Assembly (NCBI GenBank): GCA_964605235.1
Contig: CAZSBB010000003.1
Span: forward strand, 62,001-126,000
Reading direction: 5' to 3'
Source: CAZSBB01 sp964605235
GTDB lineage: Bacteria; Planctomycetota; Phycisphaerae; Phycisphaerales; Phycisphaeraceae
Length of the DNA stretch: 64,000 nt
In this document: one piece after another, positions 10,401 through 17,513 of the stretch
Numbering within the stretch: the stretch's first letter is position 1
Layout: every line of letters starts with the position of its first letter
Notes under the pieces: generated by a model
What the model saw: the letters and a program-made list of their open reading frames with translations, nothing else
Databases searched by the model: none
What the model was told of the DNA's origin: nothing
Translations under genes and position numbers: made by a program

Positions 10401-10855
10401 ACGCCGGACCACAGCTTGCCTTTGAGGTTCAGCCCGAGGTTGTGATAGCGCTGATGTCCATGGGTGATGTCGAACAGGAATTCGACGAAATCGTTGTCGG
10501 TCGGGGCGCGGGCGCTGTCGGGCCGTTCGAACTGGAATGCGAGGTAGAGATGCGTCGTGGTGTAGCACAGCCGCCAACTGGCGCGGTCATGGACCTGCAC
10601 GCCCTGGGCCATGTGCAGCACGTAGTCGACCTCGCCGGCCACCGCCCATTCGCGTTCATCGACCACGCCGTCGATGGTCGGCGCCTGCGTCACCAGCGGG
10701 ATGCCCAGAAAGCCGTAGCGGCGCCACGCCTGCACATGTTCGGACGCCTGCTGCTGGGCGATCAGGGCAGCAAAGTCGTTCTTGGGCTGCGCCCAGACGG
10801 CGGGCGTCCCGAGCATGGCCAACAGCAGCGCGAGTGTGATTCCCCAACGATTCAT
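7412..10855 (-). CDS. Secreted GH123/DUF6067-like protein, paralogue 3
   Basis: 1147 residues. The start is ATG 10855 with AGGAG 7-8 nt upstream. The signal peptide ends near VWAQ (about residue 23). A CBM9/DOMON-like domain begins at PTIDGVVDEREW (about residue 60-220). The central region contains the WVGYVEGGLQWYCEN and EWHFGLMPTPARVT blocks that resemble DUF6067/GH123 N-terminal regions. The barrel region includes KLDGIFTDSTLGVTYSEH, which corresponds to the FDGIRFDT block of the other paralogues. It is more diverged than the other two are from each other. It is probably co-transcribed with the LamG protein upstream. Hydrolysis of a complex glycan is inference. Confidence 0.8.
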   Translation of the reverse strand: MNRWGITLALLLAMLGTPAVWAQPKNDFAALIAQQQASEHVQAWRRYGFLGIPLVTQAPTIDGVVDEREWAVAGEVDYVLHMAQGVQVHDRASWRLCYTTTHLYLAFQFERPDSARAPTDNDFVEFLFDITHGHQRYHNLGLNLKGKLWSGVGPNVDQKAWQPTFAYQARTTDFGWEGELAIPFAQFTGNTAAPEPGAIWGLDLVRNERTPSDRLAQWAWRGQWSATKDLSHLMFTGQPVAVRATEVGWLPQHKKMGAKLLVSNFGDQSVTLDAQLDLRRLTKPQPLSFLAALDSAFTENLDAAIGVRMQDEISRTLEPYELLQETADRVTLPAQSTRLVELTLPDQPGDYLVGFKLQRDESLLAAMNVPFQVQVPLNISLSSALYSSQRLGYTVDLRRVLEQVTADTALEVRAVLGKDGPVVAQAEHHNLAGKEMLTDELHLEPTSGATYYVTATLRQGSEVIASNHAPLMLPPKPDWIGNQYGRSKFVPAPWHDLRADVQHADTLTIDYTWPGDTLFPTVKVKDQEIFAQPWQLELRDAAGQPVELRVTRFTLESSDIEQAVYTFSAQAGSLGTLTGRITLEFDGFLWYDVTLTPSAPTTLTGCVFTAQLKPRYARIYTRGRIADMPGETPIETPDAGAVPAAGFTMPYTYAAWVGYVEGGLQWYCENAHNWYNADPRQAIAVTPAAAATTLEVRYVDRAVELTKPIEWHFGLMPTPARVTTGGFEDYATFQTGGILPLTPPDPEMKQTDPAKYAKAVNAYNLIDHELKDYGVRNLVLFSYYNDIFGYPGLKDPERRAKLPPFVEHLHQQNVRVLVYAGWGISTECPEWAQFGSELVNIPLKNSGYNTYWASPVSLFPDLFCQRVAEHMREFKLDGIFTDSTLGVTYSEHPNGMRWTDEKGRPRGSYPVRATRDFAKRLYKILNGEVLPHGVFYNHHSPPANVCIENFTNIRCPSEFAQQYDGEFDDAFVDFFLAKNGGIQYGYHVELTNKNWMTRIHKYLNEMNALAIPAGVSFKAVNFASYVGTAYGQKDQPMAPLWAAFRWLDSEKATHYPWWEDDRFLSITPAEGTLSAVWLRPGEKALVCVSNLPNTPRDLTVKLDLGALGLSGASVEDAITGAALTLNGDSVTVNVEPRRWRLLKVAVK

Positions 10856-10930
10856 GCAAAAACTCCTGCAAGTAGGGAGCGCCGCGCCGGCAAGGCGTCG
10901 GACGCAGGTGAAAGTCGTGATCGGCCGAGG

Positions 10931-11725
10931 CTAGGGATTGAACAACGCCAATCCGCTGCCGAAGCGTCCCGGCGCGCGGCGTGCGGGGGCTGCCATCTGC
11001 CCGACAGCGCCGTTGATGGACCAGCGCGGCGAGGTCGCCGTCGGGTTGGCGCTGGCCGGCTCGGTTTCAAAATCTTCCAGCAAGGTGGTGAAGGGATCGA
11101 CCTGCAACGCGCCATGCCAGCCCAGCTCCTGCGCCGGGCGCGCCACGCTGGACAGCCGCAGTTCGTCGATGGTCATGCGCCCGTTGACGTTCCAGCGATC
11201 GCCCAGCAGCAGCGGCTTGGCGCCCAGGGTTCCCAGCGCGGCATGCAGATTGGCGGGGCCGGCGCCCTGGGCGCGCTGCACGCCATCAAGGTAGAGCGTC
11301 AGCGTGTTCGCGTTCCAGGTCAGCGCCACATGATGCCATTCCTGCGCGGGCGCGGTGAAGGGGCTCAGGCCGATGCCGTGCAGTTCGGTCCTGGTGGAGT
11401 GAATGGACAGGAACAAGCCGGCGGTGGGTTTGACCATACCGCCGGCAAACCAGTTGAGATTCAGCCCCCCGGTTTCGCCCGGGAGCTGGAACAGCGCCAG
11501 CAGCCCGTGGTATTCCTCGGCGGGCAGCGCCTGTTGCACATCCCACGGCACGCTGAACCAGAACTCGATGGTCCCCTGTTTCATTGTCAGCAGGTCTTCC
11601 ACCGGATACGCCAGCGTGCCCGAGCGCTCCGCGCCCTGAGCCGAGGGATGCAGTCCCCCGAGCAACAGGCTCAGCATCACCAACCAGCGCCAGACTTCAC
11701 GCGGCTTCATGCTGTTCCATTTCAT
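10931..11725 (-). CDS. Secreted LamG-domain protein
   Basis: 264 residues from ATG 11725; ATG 11710 is an equally possible start five codons downstream, and neither has a strong ribosome binding site. A signal peptide (WLVMLSLLLGGLHPSAQGA) is followed by one LamG/concanavalin A-like domain, with the typical WHHVALTWNANTLTLYLDG strand pair near residues 140-160. The tail (DPFTTLLEDFETE) parallels the segment after the LamG domain in the gene at 1-3467, so this looks like the same module as a free-standing gene. It probably binds the operon's polysaccharide substrate or the cell surface. It sits between the pseudopilin gene and paralogue 3. Confidence 0.8.
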   Translation of the reverse strand: MKWNSMKPREVWRWLVMLSLLLGGLHPSAQGAERSGTLAYPVEDLLTMKQGTIEFWFSVPWDVQQALPAEEYHGLLALFQLPGETGGLNLNWFAGGMVKPTAGLFLSIHSTRTELHGIGLSPFTAPAQEWHHVALTWNANTLTLYLDGVQRAQGAGPANLHAALGTLGAKPLLLGDRWNVNGRMTIDELRLSSVARPAQELGWHGALQVDPFTTLLEDFETEPASANPTATSPRWSINGAVGQMAAPARRAPGRFGSGLALFNP

Positions 11726-11789
11726 CAACCGGTTGCGAAATACCGGGCGGGTCCCGCACCTGCGGAAACCGAGTGACACTCCCCTGCCC

Positions 11790-12455
11790 TTACTGGGGCA
11801 AGCTGAAGTACTGGTTGCGCACCGCATCCACCAGCAGGCTGGTGTGGAAGTCCAGATTGAAGAACTCGACATGCCCGTCGAAAAATGCGCCGTTGGCGGT
11901 GCGCCCCGTGCGCACATAGTGATCGCCCGGAACCGCCAGCTGGGAATGATGACGACCGCTGGCGACGTAATCGCCAAAGTGCCAGTCGCCGTTGTAAAGC
12001 GTCTGTCCCACGCTGTCGCCAAAGATGATCTTCTCCGACGAACGAATGACTGACGACAGATACAACGGGCGGAATGACGCGGCGTTGAAGATGTTGGTGG
12101 TGAAGGTACGGATGTTGATGCCGTAGTCGTAGTTCCAGTACGGGTTGTTGCCCAGCGCGACGGCATCGGGACCGTCCGGGCAATGCAGGCTGCGGGTGTC
12201 GGTGGCGCCGGGCTTGAGGTAGTAACCCAACTGCCCGGCACTGGGCCATTGATCGCTGGGCAGCATGTCCTTGTGGTCCTCGGCGTAGGTGAACCCGGCA
12301 TAGGCCAACTGCCGGAGGATCGCCTGGCATTGGATCAGCCGCGACTGCTCCCGGGCGCCGCTGAGCGCAGGCAGTAGCACCGCAATCAGCAATGAGATGA
12401 TGGAAATGACCACCAGCAGCTCGATTAAGGTAAACGCACGACGCGGGATGGGCAT
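11790..12455 (-). CDS. Pseudopilin-like protein (prepilin-type N-terminal methylation domain)
   Basis: 221 residues. ATG 12455 has AAGGAG upstream. The N-terminus RRAFTLIELLVVISIISLL is a type IV prepilin/pseudopilin cleavage and methylation signal followed by the hydrophobic helix. The C-terminal half carries a GAFFDGHVEFFNLD block of the H-X9-DG kind found in the large planctomycete/verrucomicrobial pseudopilin families. It is the first gene of the minus-strand operon and is divergent from the AraC-type regulator. It may help move or anchor the exported enzymes; that is inference, as no secretion machinery is in the window. Confidence 0.85.
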   Translation of the reverse strand: MPIPRRAFTLIELLVVISIISLLIAVLLPALSGAREQSRLIQCQAILRQLAYAGFTYAEDHKDMLPSDQWPSAGQLGYYLKPGATDTRSLHCPDGPDAVALGNNPYWNYDYGINIRTFTTNIFNAASFRPLYLSSVIRSSEKIIFGDSVGQTLYNGDWHFGDYVASGRHHSQLAVPGDHYVRTGRTANGAFFDGHVEFFNLDFHTSLLVDAVRNQYFSLPQ

Positions 12456-12524
12456 GGCTGCGGCTCCTTGGTCGCCCAGTATGCCCGGACGCCCCGGTAA
12501 AACCGAGTGTCATAATTCGCCATA

Positions 12525-12540
12525 TTCTTGCGTTTTTGCG
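12525..12540. promoter_or_regulatory. Candidate operator: 8-bp direct repeat
   Basis: TTCTTGCG followed directly by TTTTTGCG, in the 136-bp divergent gap between the pseudopilin operon and the XylR-type regulator. AraC-family proteins usually bind direct repeats, so this is a plausible binding site for the neighbouring regulator. No experimental or comparative support is available here. Confidence 0.35.
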
Positions 12541-12591
12541 ACAAACCCGGTACGCTGGCTCACCCGTCGATGCACGCCGTGAACCCCGCTT

Positions 12592-13731
12592 ATGAAGCTG
12601 CAGCACATCCTCGTCTGTTGCGACACCGCCACCCAGTACGGCCGGGGCGTGATCGGCGGGTTGACCCAGTTCGCCCGCACGCGTCCACGCTGGCTGGTGC
12701 AGGTGATTCCGCCGTACACCGACAGTGTGGCGTGGCAACTCGATTCGTTGGCGCCGGCGGGCATCATCTGTCGCGGGCAGGATGAGTCGCCGTGGTTCGC
12801 CCTGGCGCAGCGCCGGCAGATTCCCACGGTGATGGTGAGTCACAATCGGCCGTTCAACAATGTGGTGATGCCCGACTACCGCGCCGCCGGCCGCATGGGC
12901 GTCAGGCATCTGCTCGAGCGCGGCTACCGGCACCTGGCGTTTCGCGGGGCCGCCATCCTCTATTCCCAACTCATGGAAGAAGGCTGCCTGGAGGCCGCCA
13001 GCGCCGCGCGGGTGGACTGCGCCGTCTTCAACCTCACCGCCAAGCCGCTGAGCAACGCCCAGATCATTGAACAGCAACTCGCCTGGCTCCAGCGCCTGCC
13101 CCGGCCACTGGGCATTCTCTGTGCCGGCGACGACATTGCCGTCAAGGTGCTGCACTCCATCCGCGTGGCGGGTTATGAATTCGGCCGGGACGTCGCGCTG
13201 CTGGGCATCCAGAACGACACCTTGCTCTGCGAATCCTGCACCCCCCTGCTCAGCAGCATCGCCATCCCCCAGGAACGCATCGGCTACGAAGCCGCCGAGC
13301 AACTGGACCAACTGATCCGCGGCGGCGCGAGCCTGCCCGCTCCCCGCCTGCTGCCGCCCACGCGCGTGGTGGTGCGCGGCTCGTCCGATCTCGCCGCCAC
13401 CGATGATCTGGACCTCGCCCGCGCCGCCGACTACATCCGCCGACATCTGCGCCAGCGCATCGGCGTTGAGGACGTCGCCCGGCATGTGAACCTCTCCCGC
13501 CGCACGCTCGAGCGCCGCTTCGCCCGTCACCTGCATCACTCCGTGGACCACGAAATCCGCCGGCAACGCATCGAGCAAGCCAAGCAACTGCTGGTCGACA
13601 CCGACCTGTCGCAAAAACGCATCAGCGCCATGTGCGGCTTCACCCGCCCGGAATACCTGTCCCACACCTTCCGCAAACTCGAAGGCCTCAGCCCGGTGGC
13701 GTATCGCAAACGGCATACGCTGCCGCTGTGA
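12592..13731 (+). CDS. XylR/AraC-family transcriptional regulator
   Basis: 379 residues. Residues 1-270 resemble a LacI/periplasmic-binding sugar sensor of the XylR type (HILVCCDTATQYGRGVIGGL near the start; LGIQNDTLLCESCTPLLSSI near residue 205). Residues 275-379 form an AraC helix-turn-helix pair: VEDVARHVNLSRRTLERRF, then RISAMCGFTRPEYLSHTFRK. In E. coli XylR this architecture senses a sugar and activates catabolic genes. It is divergent from the glycosidase operon and is probably its local regulator. There is no clear Shine-Dalgarno before the ATG. Confidence 0.9.
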   Translation: MKLQHILVCCDTATQYGRGVIGGLTQFARTRPRWLVQVIPPYTDSVAWQLDSLAPAGIICRGQDESPWFALAQRRQIPTVMVSHNRPFNNVVMPDYRAAGRMGVRHLLERGYRHLAFRGAAILYSQLMEEGCLEAASAARVDCAVFNLTAKPLSNAQIIEQQLAWLQRLPRPLGILCAGDDIAVKVLHSIRVAGYEFGRDVALLGIQNDTLLCESCTPLLSSIAIPQERIGYEAAEQLDQLIRGGASLPAPRLLPPTRVVVRGSSDLAATDDLDLARAADYIRRHLRQRIGVEDVARHVNLSRRTLERRFARHLHHSVDHEIRRQRIEQAKQLLVDTDLSQKRISAMCGFTRPEYLSHTFRKLEGLSPVAYRKRHTLPL

Positions 13732-13770
13732 ACCACACTGCGGCGGCTGCGCGTTGGCGGCGCCCGCCCA

Positions 13771-13798
13771 TTGACATAATCACCACTAAGGTTACTAT
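13771..13798 (+). promoter_or_regulatory. Predicted promoter of higBA
   Basis: TTGACA (13771-13776) and TACTAT (13793-13798), separated by 16 bp, lie directly before the toxin ATG at 13805. The transcription start would fall close to the ATG, giving a very short or absent leader. Confidence 0.6.
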
Positions 13799-13804
13799 TG
13801 AAAG

Positions 13805-14086
13805 ATGATCGCGTCCTTCGCTGACCGCGACACGGAAGCTCTGTTCAGGCGTCAACGCGTCAAGCGGATCGACGGACGCATTCAGCGGGTGGCCTTGCGT
13901 AAGCTGTATTACCTGGATGCGGCGGCAAATCTGGAGGACCTGCGGGCGCCGCCAGGCAATCGGCTCGAAGCGCGGCGCGGCGAACGGGCCGGCCAACACA
14001 GCATTCGCGTCAATGAGCAATGGCGCATTGTGTTTCGCTGGCATGAAGGCACAGCGCACGACGTGGCGATTGTTGACTATCACTGA
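13805..14086 (+). CDS. higB: HigB-like toxin (RelE/ParE superfamily)
   Basis: 93 residues, the usual length for HigB. Characteristic features are the N-terminal IASFADRDTEALF, the RIQRVALRKLYYLDAA segment, and the C-terminal IRVNEQWRIVFRWHEG followed by VAIVDYH. HigB toxins are ribosome-dependent mRNA endonucleases that stop translation. The gene precedes its antitoxin by 13 bp, the toxin-first order typical of higBA, and a good promoter lies just upstream. Autoregulation by HigA is expected for the family. Confidence 0.92.
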   Translation: MIASFADRDTEALFRRQRVKRIDGRIQRVALRKLYYLDAAANLEDLRAPPGNRLEARRGERAGQHSIRVNEQWRIVFRWHEGTAHDVAIVDYH

Positions 14087-14099
14087 CGGGAACCACTCC

Positions 14100-14402
14100 A
14101 TGGCGAGCCACAAACACCAACCCATTCACCCCGGCGAAGTGCTCCGCCAGGATTTTCTCGAGCCGCTGGGCATCACCGCCTACCGTCTGGCGCAAGCGAC
14201 CGGCATCAGCGCCCAACACATCGGCCGCGTGCTCAAAGGTCAACGCGGCATCGGGGGCGACATGGCCTTGCGGCTGGCGCGCTATCTGGGCACCTCCGCA
14301 GAGCTGTGGATGAATCTGCAAGCGCGCTATGAGTTGGAAGTGGCGGCCGACAAGTCGGGACGAGAGATCAACCAGCGCGTTCAGCCATTTCAGGCGGCGT
14401 AG
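14100..14402 (+). CDS. higA: HigA-like antitoxin (XRE-family HTH)
   Basis: 100 residues. The sequence IHPGEVLRQDFLEPLGITAY is the classic HigA/VapI opening. The XRE helix-turn-helix follows (AYRLAQATGISAQHIGRVL, about residues 26-45), then LARYLGTSAELWMNLQARYE. It should bind HigB and repress the shared promoter at 13771-13798. It lies 13 bp after higB, and a dispersed GC-rich repeat begins shortly after its stop. Confidence 0.93.
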   Translation: MASHKHQPIHPGEVLRQDFLEPLGITAYRLAQATGISAQHIGRVLKGQRGIGGDMALRLARYLGTSAELWMNLQARYELEVAADKSGREINQRVQPFQAA

Positions 14403-14429
14403 TGCTGTCGCCAACCGCCCCCAGAACCA

Positions 14430-14484
14430 CCCCCGGATTCACCCCCCGGAACACCCCCGGATTCGCTGCGCTCATCCGCGGCTT
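14430..14484. repeat. Dispersed CCGGGGG repeat, copy 1
   Basis: A GC-rich intergenic repeat with the CCCCCGGATTC motif twice and GCTGCGCTCATCCGCGG at its end. Its reverse complement recurs at 49183-49222, and degenerate copies occur at 26502-26567 and 34031-34062. It starts 28 bp after higA. No coding content is seen. Confidence 0.7.
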
Positions 14485-14550
14485 GAGGTTGATCTACTCA
14501 ACTACCATTCTCTGCTGCCTGCTCTGCATCCCTGGCTTCATCTCTCCCCC

Positions 14551-14576
14551 TCTTCATCCGTGTTCATCCGTGGCAA
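14551..14576. repeat. Short direct repeat of the CATCCGTG type
   Basis: Contains TTCATCCG TG TTCATCCG TGG, a tandem of two similar units. It is related to the ATCTGCGTCCATCTGCG element at 42234-42263. With the GC repeat at 14430-14484 and the HU terminator, it fills the 300-bp gap between higA and the HU gene. Confidence 0.5.
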
Positions 14577-14605
14577 AAATCCCGCTTTGGCGGACGCTGG
14601 GCGCA

Positions 14606-14642
14606 TAAAAAAACCCCTGGCATCGGAGCGCGCCAAGGGTTC
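14606..14642 (-). terminator. Rho-independent terminator of the HU gene
   Basis: Read on the minus strand, a 9-bp stem AACCCTTGG/CCAGGGGTT (one G-T pair) with a 12-nt loop is followed by a run of T. It lies about 60 bp after the HU stop. Confidence 0.85.
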
Positions 14643-14703
14643 GTGAGTCACGAGCGCCAAGCAGACGGGGATGGATTCAGGCGACGCCCTGAATCCCGGA
14701 TGG

Positions 14704-15030
14704 TCAGGCGACCATTTCTTTGAGGGCCTTGAGCGGACGGATACGCACCGTCTTGCTGGCGGGCTTGGCTTTGATGGTGATGGTTTCGCCGGTGAAGGGA
14801 TTGCGACCTTCGCGGGCTTTGGTGGCGGGCTTCTTCTTGACGGTCATGCGGCAGAGACCGGGCAGGGTGAAAATGCCCGAGCCGCGGGAAGACAGGCTCT
14901 TCTTGATGCAACCGCCCAGCGAGTCGAAGCACGCGGCGACCTGCTTCTTGGTCAGGCCGGTTTCTTCGGCGATGGCGGCATAGATTTCACTCTTGGTGGG
15001 CGCTTTTTTGCTTGCGGCAGCTTTGGCCAT
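14704..15030 (-). CDS. HU/IHF-family DNA-binding protein
   Basis: 108 residues: a basic N-terminal extension (AKAAASKKAPTK) and then an HU fold with helices SEIYAAIAEETGLTKKQV and FTLPGLCRMTVKKKPATK, plus the beta-arm signature region GRNPFTGETITI. HU proteins bend and compact DNA in the nucleoid. The start is ATG 15030 with AAGGAG at 8 nt. It appears monocistronic and has a strong terminator. The beta-arm tip uses NPFTGE rather than the more common NPQTGE. Confidence 0.95.
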   Translation of the reverse strand: MAKAAASKKAPTKSEIYAAIAEETGLTKKQVAACFDSLGGCIKKSLSSRGSGIFTLPGLCRMTVKKKPATKAREGRNPFTGETITIKAKPASKTVRIRPLKALKEMVA

Positions 15031-15430
15031 GGGTGTGCTCTCCTTAGCGGTAGTCGTCGGCTCCGCTCGTGACTGGCGACCTTTTACGGGAAAAACCGGG
15101 CGTTTCCAAGGGGGGCGCGCCGTTTTCCCTTAAAAATCCTTTATTTTTGACTTCCAACCACGCCCCAGGCGGGGTTATCCACATCAAAATGTGCGATGCG
15201 AACGCCCGGTGGCTCGGAAATCACCGCAAAACGCAGGCAAATCCAAGCCGCTTCGATGGCGAGTCTGGCGGCTTGCCGGCAACGGCGGTCAGGGAAAGTC
15301 CAGCCTCACCCAGGTCGTTCCGCAGCAACGGTCCCCGAGTCATTGCCCGGGGCGCGGTGGTCGATCGAATCCTGATATGCCCGAATGATGGCGTGGGGAA
15401 GATGCCGGAGGCGGGGGTGCGGGCTGGGGG
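15031..15430. other. Intergenic region upstream of the HU gene
   Basis: 400 bp without a convincing gene. The HU-proximal half is AT-richer (15130-15160) and probably holds the HU promoter, but no clean -35/-10 pair stands out. A single perfect DnaA-box match, TTATCCACA, lies at 15175-15183. There is no box cluster or dnaA/dnaN neighbour, so an origin is not supported. Confidence 0.5.
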
Positions 15431-16243
15431 TCAGACGTCCTGATCGGCGCCGCGGGGCGTTTGGGGCGTGATGACCTTGGGTTTCTTCCAGAACTGGGCT
15501 TTATCCAGCAGGCCGCGCGGCGGGGTGTAGGGTTGCCAGTAATACGGCTGCTGCCCGGCAAAAATCGTCTGCGTGTTCTGCTCGCGCCATTTGAGCCACG
15601 CCGCCCCGTCGGCGCCCAGGGCTTGCCCGGTCAGCAGCGTCAGGCTGTCGGCCGCGCGACGCTGCACCCCGAAGACCGGATCGCCCAGCGCCGCCACCAG
15701 CGTGCTGAACACCTCCGGCTGGGGGTATTGCGCCAAGGCTTCGGCGCACGCCATGCGCACGTCCGAGTCTTCATCCTGCAGCAGCGCCTCGGTCAGCGGC
15801 TTGACGGCAAAGGGATTGTGAATCTTCTGCAACGCCTTGGCGGCTTCCCAGCGCACCGCCGCTGCTTCGTCGCGCAGCCGCACGGTGATCACCGGCACGT
15901 CGGACACTTCGCCATGCAGCCCCAGCGCCTTGACCGCCGCGGCGCGCACGGTGGGATCGGGGTCATCCACCACCAGGCGATACAAACGGACATACGGCCC
16001 TTCCCCGCCGAACGGCGCCGCCGCCAGCAGGTTGACCGCCCGCCGGCGTTTGTCGGCGTCATACAGGTCGAACACGTCGCGCGCCGCTTCGCCCGGCGTG
16101 GGCGGCATCATGTCCTGCACCAACGAGGCGGGTCCTTCGCGCAGCGCCTTGCAGCCGACCTGCGGCCACGCCAACGCGCCCAGCAGGCACAGTCCGCGAG
16201 CCGAGCGATACAATCCGGTGACGACAGCGCTTCGATGAGTCAT
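15431..16243 (-). CDS. HEAT-repeat protein, probable lipoprotein
   Basis: 270 residues from ATG 16243; the frame extends further upstream but would run into the divergent gene's leader. The N-terminus is basic and then hydrophobic, ending at GALAWPQVGC, an imperfect lipobox, so lipoprotein status is likely but not certain. Residues 80-210 form about four HEAT/PBS-lyase-like repeats (VRAAAVKALG, VRWEAAKALQK, VRMACAEALAQ, VQRRAADSL). The C-terminus is Trp/Pro-rich (YYWQPYTPP, FWKKPKVITP). HEAT arrays are protein-binding scaffolds; the partner is unknown. It is divergently transcribed from the UbiA-like gene. Confidence 0.75.
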   Translation of the reverse strand: MTHRSAVVTGLYRSARGLCLLGALAWPQVGCKALREGPASLVQDMMPPTPGEAARDVFDLYDADKRRRAVNLLAAAPFGGEGPYVRLYRLVVDDPDPTVRAAAVKALGLHGEVSDVPVITVRLRDEAAAVRWEAAKALQKIHNPFAVKPLTEALLQDEDSDVRMACAEALAQYPQPEVFSTLVAALGDPVFGVQRRAADSLTLLTGQALGADGAAWLKWREQNTQTIFAGQQPYYWQPYTPPRGLLDKAQFWKKPKVITPQTPRGADQDV

Positions 16244-16304
16244 ACGGCCGGTTAGTCTAGCGGCAGTCACGCAATTCCGCACGGGTTGGTCCACGGGTGC
16301 AACC

Positions 16305-17294
16305 ATGAACCAGCGGATGGTACTGATGACCGTGCAGGTCCTCCGCCTGCTGCGCCCCGAGGTGCTGCTGGCGGCGGTCGCCAATGGCTGGCTGGCGCTG
16401 CTGCAGGGGCAACTGGCGCTGCAGGACGATGCCCGTCATTCCACCAGCGCCCTGCACCTGCCGCTGGGGCTGCAACTGGCGCTGGCGGCGGCGGCCACCG
16501 GCGGGTTGGCGGGCTACGGCACCTGTCTCAATGATCTGCTCGATGCCCGTCGCGATCAGGCCTGGCGGCTGGCGCGGCCGCTGTCCACCGGCTACCTCGC
16601 CCCGCGCAATGCCGTGGTCCTCGCCCTGCTGTGTCTGCTGGCCGCCATGCTCGCCGCAGGTCTGCTGGGGCACGCCAGTGCACTGGTCGCGCTGCTGATG
16701 GCGGGGGCGATCCTGTACTACAACGCCGCCGGCCGCTTCTTCCCGGTGACCGGCATTGTCACCTTCGCCCTGCTGACCGCCGGCTGCATGGTGGTCCCCT
16801 GGCCGCGCATCGTGTGGACCTGGCCGGTGACGCTGGCGTTCCTGCATGTGGCGCCCTGTGGAGCGCTGGCGTACCACCTGGGTCAGCGTCGGCCGCGGCT
16901 GGATGGCGCACGCGGCCTGCTGCTGGCGGCGGCGATCGCCTTCTGGATGCTCGTGCTCCTGAGCACCATGGTCTGGCGGCACACGCTGCATGTGCTGTCG
17001 CGCCCGCTGCTTTCCCTGACGGTCACCGCGGCCGTGCTGGGCTTCCTGGTGCTGACGTTGTGGCTGTGGCAACAGCAACCGCGCGGCCACACGGTCGGTG
17101 GGGCATGGGCGCGCCCGTTCTTCCGTCACGCCTTGCTGTGGCTGCTGGTCTACGACGCGGCGTGGGCGCTGGGCTGGGGCCGACCGTGGTGGGCAGCCAT
17201 GTTCGTGGCGCTGTACCTCATCGGCCTGCTGGGGCGGCGGGTGATCGCCATGACGCTGGGCCTGCTGCCGCGCCCGACGGTGCGCTGGACGTGA
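16305..17294 (+). CDS. UbiA-family prenyltransferase-like membrane protein
   Basis: 329 residues with about eight or nine hydrophobic segments. The first Asp-rich motif of the UbiA superfamily is clear: NDLLDARRD near residue 81 (consensus NDxxDxxxD), followed by RLARPLSTGYL. This motif binds the Mg-diphosphate of the isoprenoid donor. The second Asp-rich loop is degenerate (YHLGQRRPRLD), so substrate and activity are uncertain. Family members prenylate quinone, heme or lipid precursors in the membrane. No quinone biosynthesis neighbours are present. Confidence 0.75.
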   Translation: MNQRMVLMTVQVLRLLRPEVLLAAVANGWLALLQGQLALQDDARHSTSALHLPLGLQLALAAAATGGLAGYGTCLNDLLDARRDQAWRLARPLSTGYLAPRNAVVLALLCLLAAMLAAGLLGHASALVALLMAGAILYYNAAGRFFPVTGIVTFALLTAGCMVVPWPRIVWTWPVTLAFLHVAPCGALAYHLGQRRPRLDGARGLLLAAAIAFWMLVLLSTMVWRHTLHVLSRPLLSLTVTAAVLGFLVLTLWLWQQQPRGHTVGGAWARPFFRHALLWLLVYDAAWALGWGRPWWAAMFVALYLIGLLGRRVIAMTLGLLPRPTVRWT

Positions 17295-17326
17295 AGATGA
17301 CGCCGGCGGTGGAGGGCCCCGATTTC

Positions 17327-17442
17327 AACGAGCCGGAAGCGTCAGCGACGGGTTGGGTACATGGTCGCCGATGACGCTGTGAAAACATGTTGCAGGTGTG
17401 GCGTTCAAGCGTCCTGCCCGTCGCTCACGCTTCCGGCTCGTT
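17327..17442. repeat. Inverted repeat, ACGAGCCGGAAGCG family
   Basis: Arms 17327-17352 and 17417-17442 match at 25 of 26 positions in inverse orientation and are separated by 64 bp. Repeats containing ACGAGCCGGAAGCGTNAGCG are, from memory, widely dispersed in planctomycete genomes. It lies between the UbiA-like gene and the epimerase gene and could form a large hairpin in RNA. Confidence 0.75.
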
Positions 17443-17513
17443 AAGCAAGCGAATACCACATGCGCACGTCATTCTATTGGACACCGCGATTCTGCTATGT
17501 TTGTGCGTCTGCC

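Noticed and set aside
15175..15183. Perfect DnaA box TTATCCACA near the HU gene
   Set aside because: A single box without a cluster, AT-rich unwinding region or dnaA/dnaN neighbours; chance occurrence is likely.
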